NCBI RefSeq assembly: GCF_014206875.1
Contig: NZ_JACIJO010000002.1
Coordinates: forward strand, 1,478,006-1,542,005
DNA length: 64,000 nt
Reading direction: 5' to 3'
DNA from: Algoriphagus iocasae
GTDB taxonomy: Bacteria > Bacteroidota > Bacteroidia > Cytophagales > Cyclobacteriaceae
The notes under the pieces were generated by a model, which saw nothing but the letters and a program-made list of their open reading frames with translations, did not search any database and had not been told where the DNA came from. Positions 63,479 through 64,000 of the stretch are shown here, piece after piece. Made by a program: the position numbers and the translations under genes. Position 1 is the first letter of the stretch. The number at the start of each line of letters is the position of its first letter.

Positions 63479-64000
63479 CGCTTATATCATTACTTTCTCT
63501 GTCATTTTGACCGTAGTACTGGGTTTATTACTTTCCGGTACAGCTCAGGTTTTAGGTCCAAGACAGCAGGAAGCCATTGCTTTGGATAAGAAAAAGCAAA
63601 TTCTAGGTGCTGTGATCAGCGGTGAAGAAATTTCAGCAATGTCTCCTCAGGAAGTAAACCAATATTACGAAAGTCATATTGGTGCTACTGTAGTAGATAT
63701 CAATGGAAAAGAAGTTACTGAAAAAGATGGTGTAGCAGTTTCTGCCGAAAACGTAGACGTTGCTAAAAACTATAAGCTTCCAGCTGAAGATAGACTTTAT
63801 CCAGTTTTCATTTATCATGAAGAAGGGGATGATTCTAAAGTAAAATCCTATATCCTTCCTTTATACGGAGCAGGCCTATGGGATGCAATCTGGGGATATC
63901 TTGCTTTGGATACAGATATGAATACTGTAGGTGGAATTACAATGGCACACGCCGGAGAAACTCCTGGACTTGGTGCAAGAATCACTACTCCCGAAGTTCA
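63465..64000 (+). CDS. nqrC: Na+-translocating NADH:quinone reductase subunit C (3' partial)
   Basis: Membrane-anchored flavin subunit. About 178 residues are visible, starting with GTG 63465 (product begins MQQSNAYIITF). One N-terminal helix (about 8-29) is followed by the periplasmic domain. The segments LPLYGAGLWDAIWGYLAL and HAGETPGLGARITTPEV match NqrC (the family has TPGLG before the FMN site). The SGAT flavinylation motif would lie beyond the window end. It is translated with nqrB through a 14-nt overlap. Confidence 0.92.
   Translation, partial: MQQSNAYIITFSVILTVVLGLLLSGTAQVLGPRQQEAIALDKKKQILGAVISGEEISAMSPQEVNQYYESHIGATVVDINGKEVTEKDGVAVSAENVDVAKNYKLPAEDRLYPVFIYHEEGDDSKVKSYILPLYGAGLWDAIWGYLALDTDMNTVGGITMAHAGETPGLGARITTPEV

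Overview
The window looks like a chromosome segment from an AT-rich Bacteroidota bacterium. It is probably a marine or otherwise salt-adapted member of the Cytophagales, Cyclobacteriaceae/Algoriphagus-like; the family-level placement is inference. The pointers are near-absence of Shine-Dalgarno sites, several promoters of the Bacteroidota type (TTG, 18-21 nt, TAnnTTTG), a DUF4199 protein, OmpA proteins with thrombospondin type 3 repeats, a Bacteroidota-type dihydroorotase and DnaJ, and a Na+-translocating NADH:quinone reductase (Nqr) operon. Almost everything is core metabolism and cell maintenance. No prophage, insertion sequence, CRISPR array, restriction or other defence locus is visible.

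Layout. 1-3306: threonine operon (end of thrA, thrB, thrC). 3310-6133 (minus): polyprenyl diphosphate synthase, then a GT2 glycosyltransferase overlapping a YdjC-family deacetylase. 6291-9585: DUF4199 protein, PlsB-like acyltransferase and gpsA (glycerophospholipid entry). 9654-11937 (minus): sugar dehydrogenase lipoprotein and fructose-1,6-bisphosphatase, divergent from an aspartate kinase (11995) and a Gfo/Idh/MocA oxidoreductase. 14462-16314 (minus): LMW-PTP, fructosamine-kinase-like protein and GNAT acetyltransferase, a probable deglycation operon. 16502-20041: waaA, rsgA, a phosphoribosyltransferase and panB. 20148-24566 (minus): alpha-glucan operon (debranching enzyme, glycosyltransferase, GH57 amylase). 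24908-24985: tRNA-His with promoter and terminator. 25062-27827: dihydroorotase and a DEAD-box helicase. 28018-30734: alpha/beta hydrolase and M28 peptidase. 31014-35230: gcvP, a small membrane protein and lipA. 35285-39470: outer-membrane protein, OsmC, serine dehydratase alpha subunit, a membrane protein, a Ca2+/Na+ exchanger and upp. 39532-42229: two tandem ompA paralogues. 42402-47282: M42-like peptidase, hpt, adk, obg, grpE and dnaJ. 47364-50462: exported DUF4097-like protein and an ABC-2 exporter pair. 50627-54413: Dps, an orphan histidine kinase, a repeat-bearing spacer and prfC. 54452-59067 (minus): large exported plug-domain protein, a small membrane protein and adenine deaminase. 59198-64000: cmk, ispH and nqrA-nqrB-nqrC (cut by the window end).

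The least expected material is non-coding. Four arrays of degenerate 7-nt repeats lie after the ABC permease gene and around the histidine kinase/prfC spacer, and two of them begin inside a stop codon. The other points worth checking are a tRNA-His with a tandem U-U mismatch in the acceptor stem, the GT2-YdjC cassette (a candidate lipid-carrier amino-sugar system), the LMW-PTP/ketosamine-kinase/GNAT operon, the reduced DnaJ zinc domain and the QxH dihydroorotase. I saw no clearly new multi-gene system.
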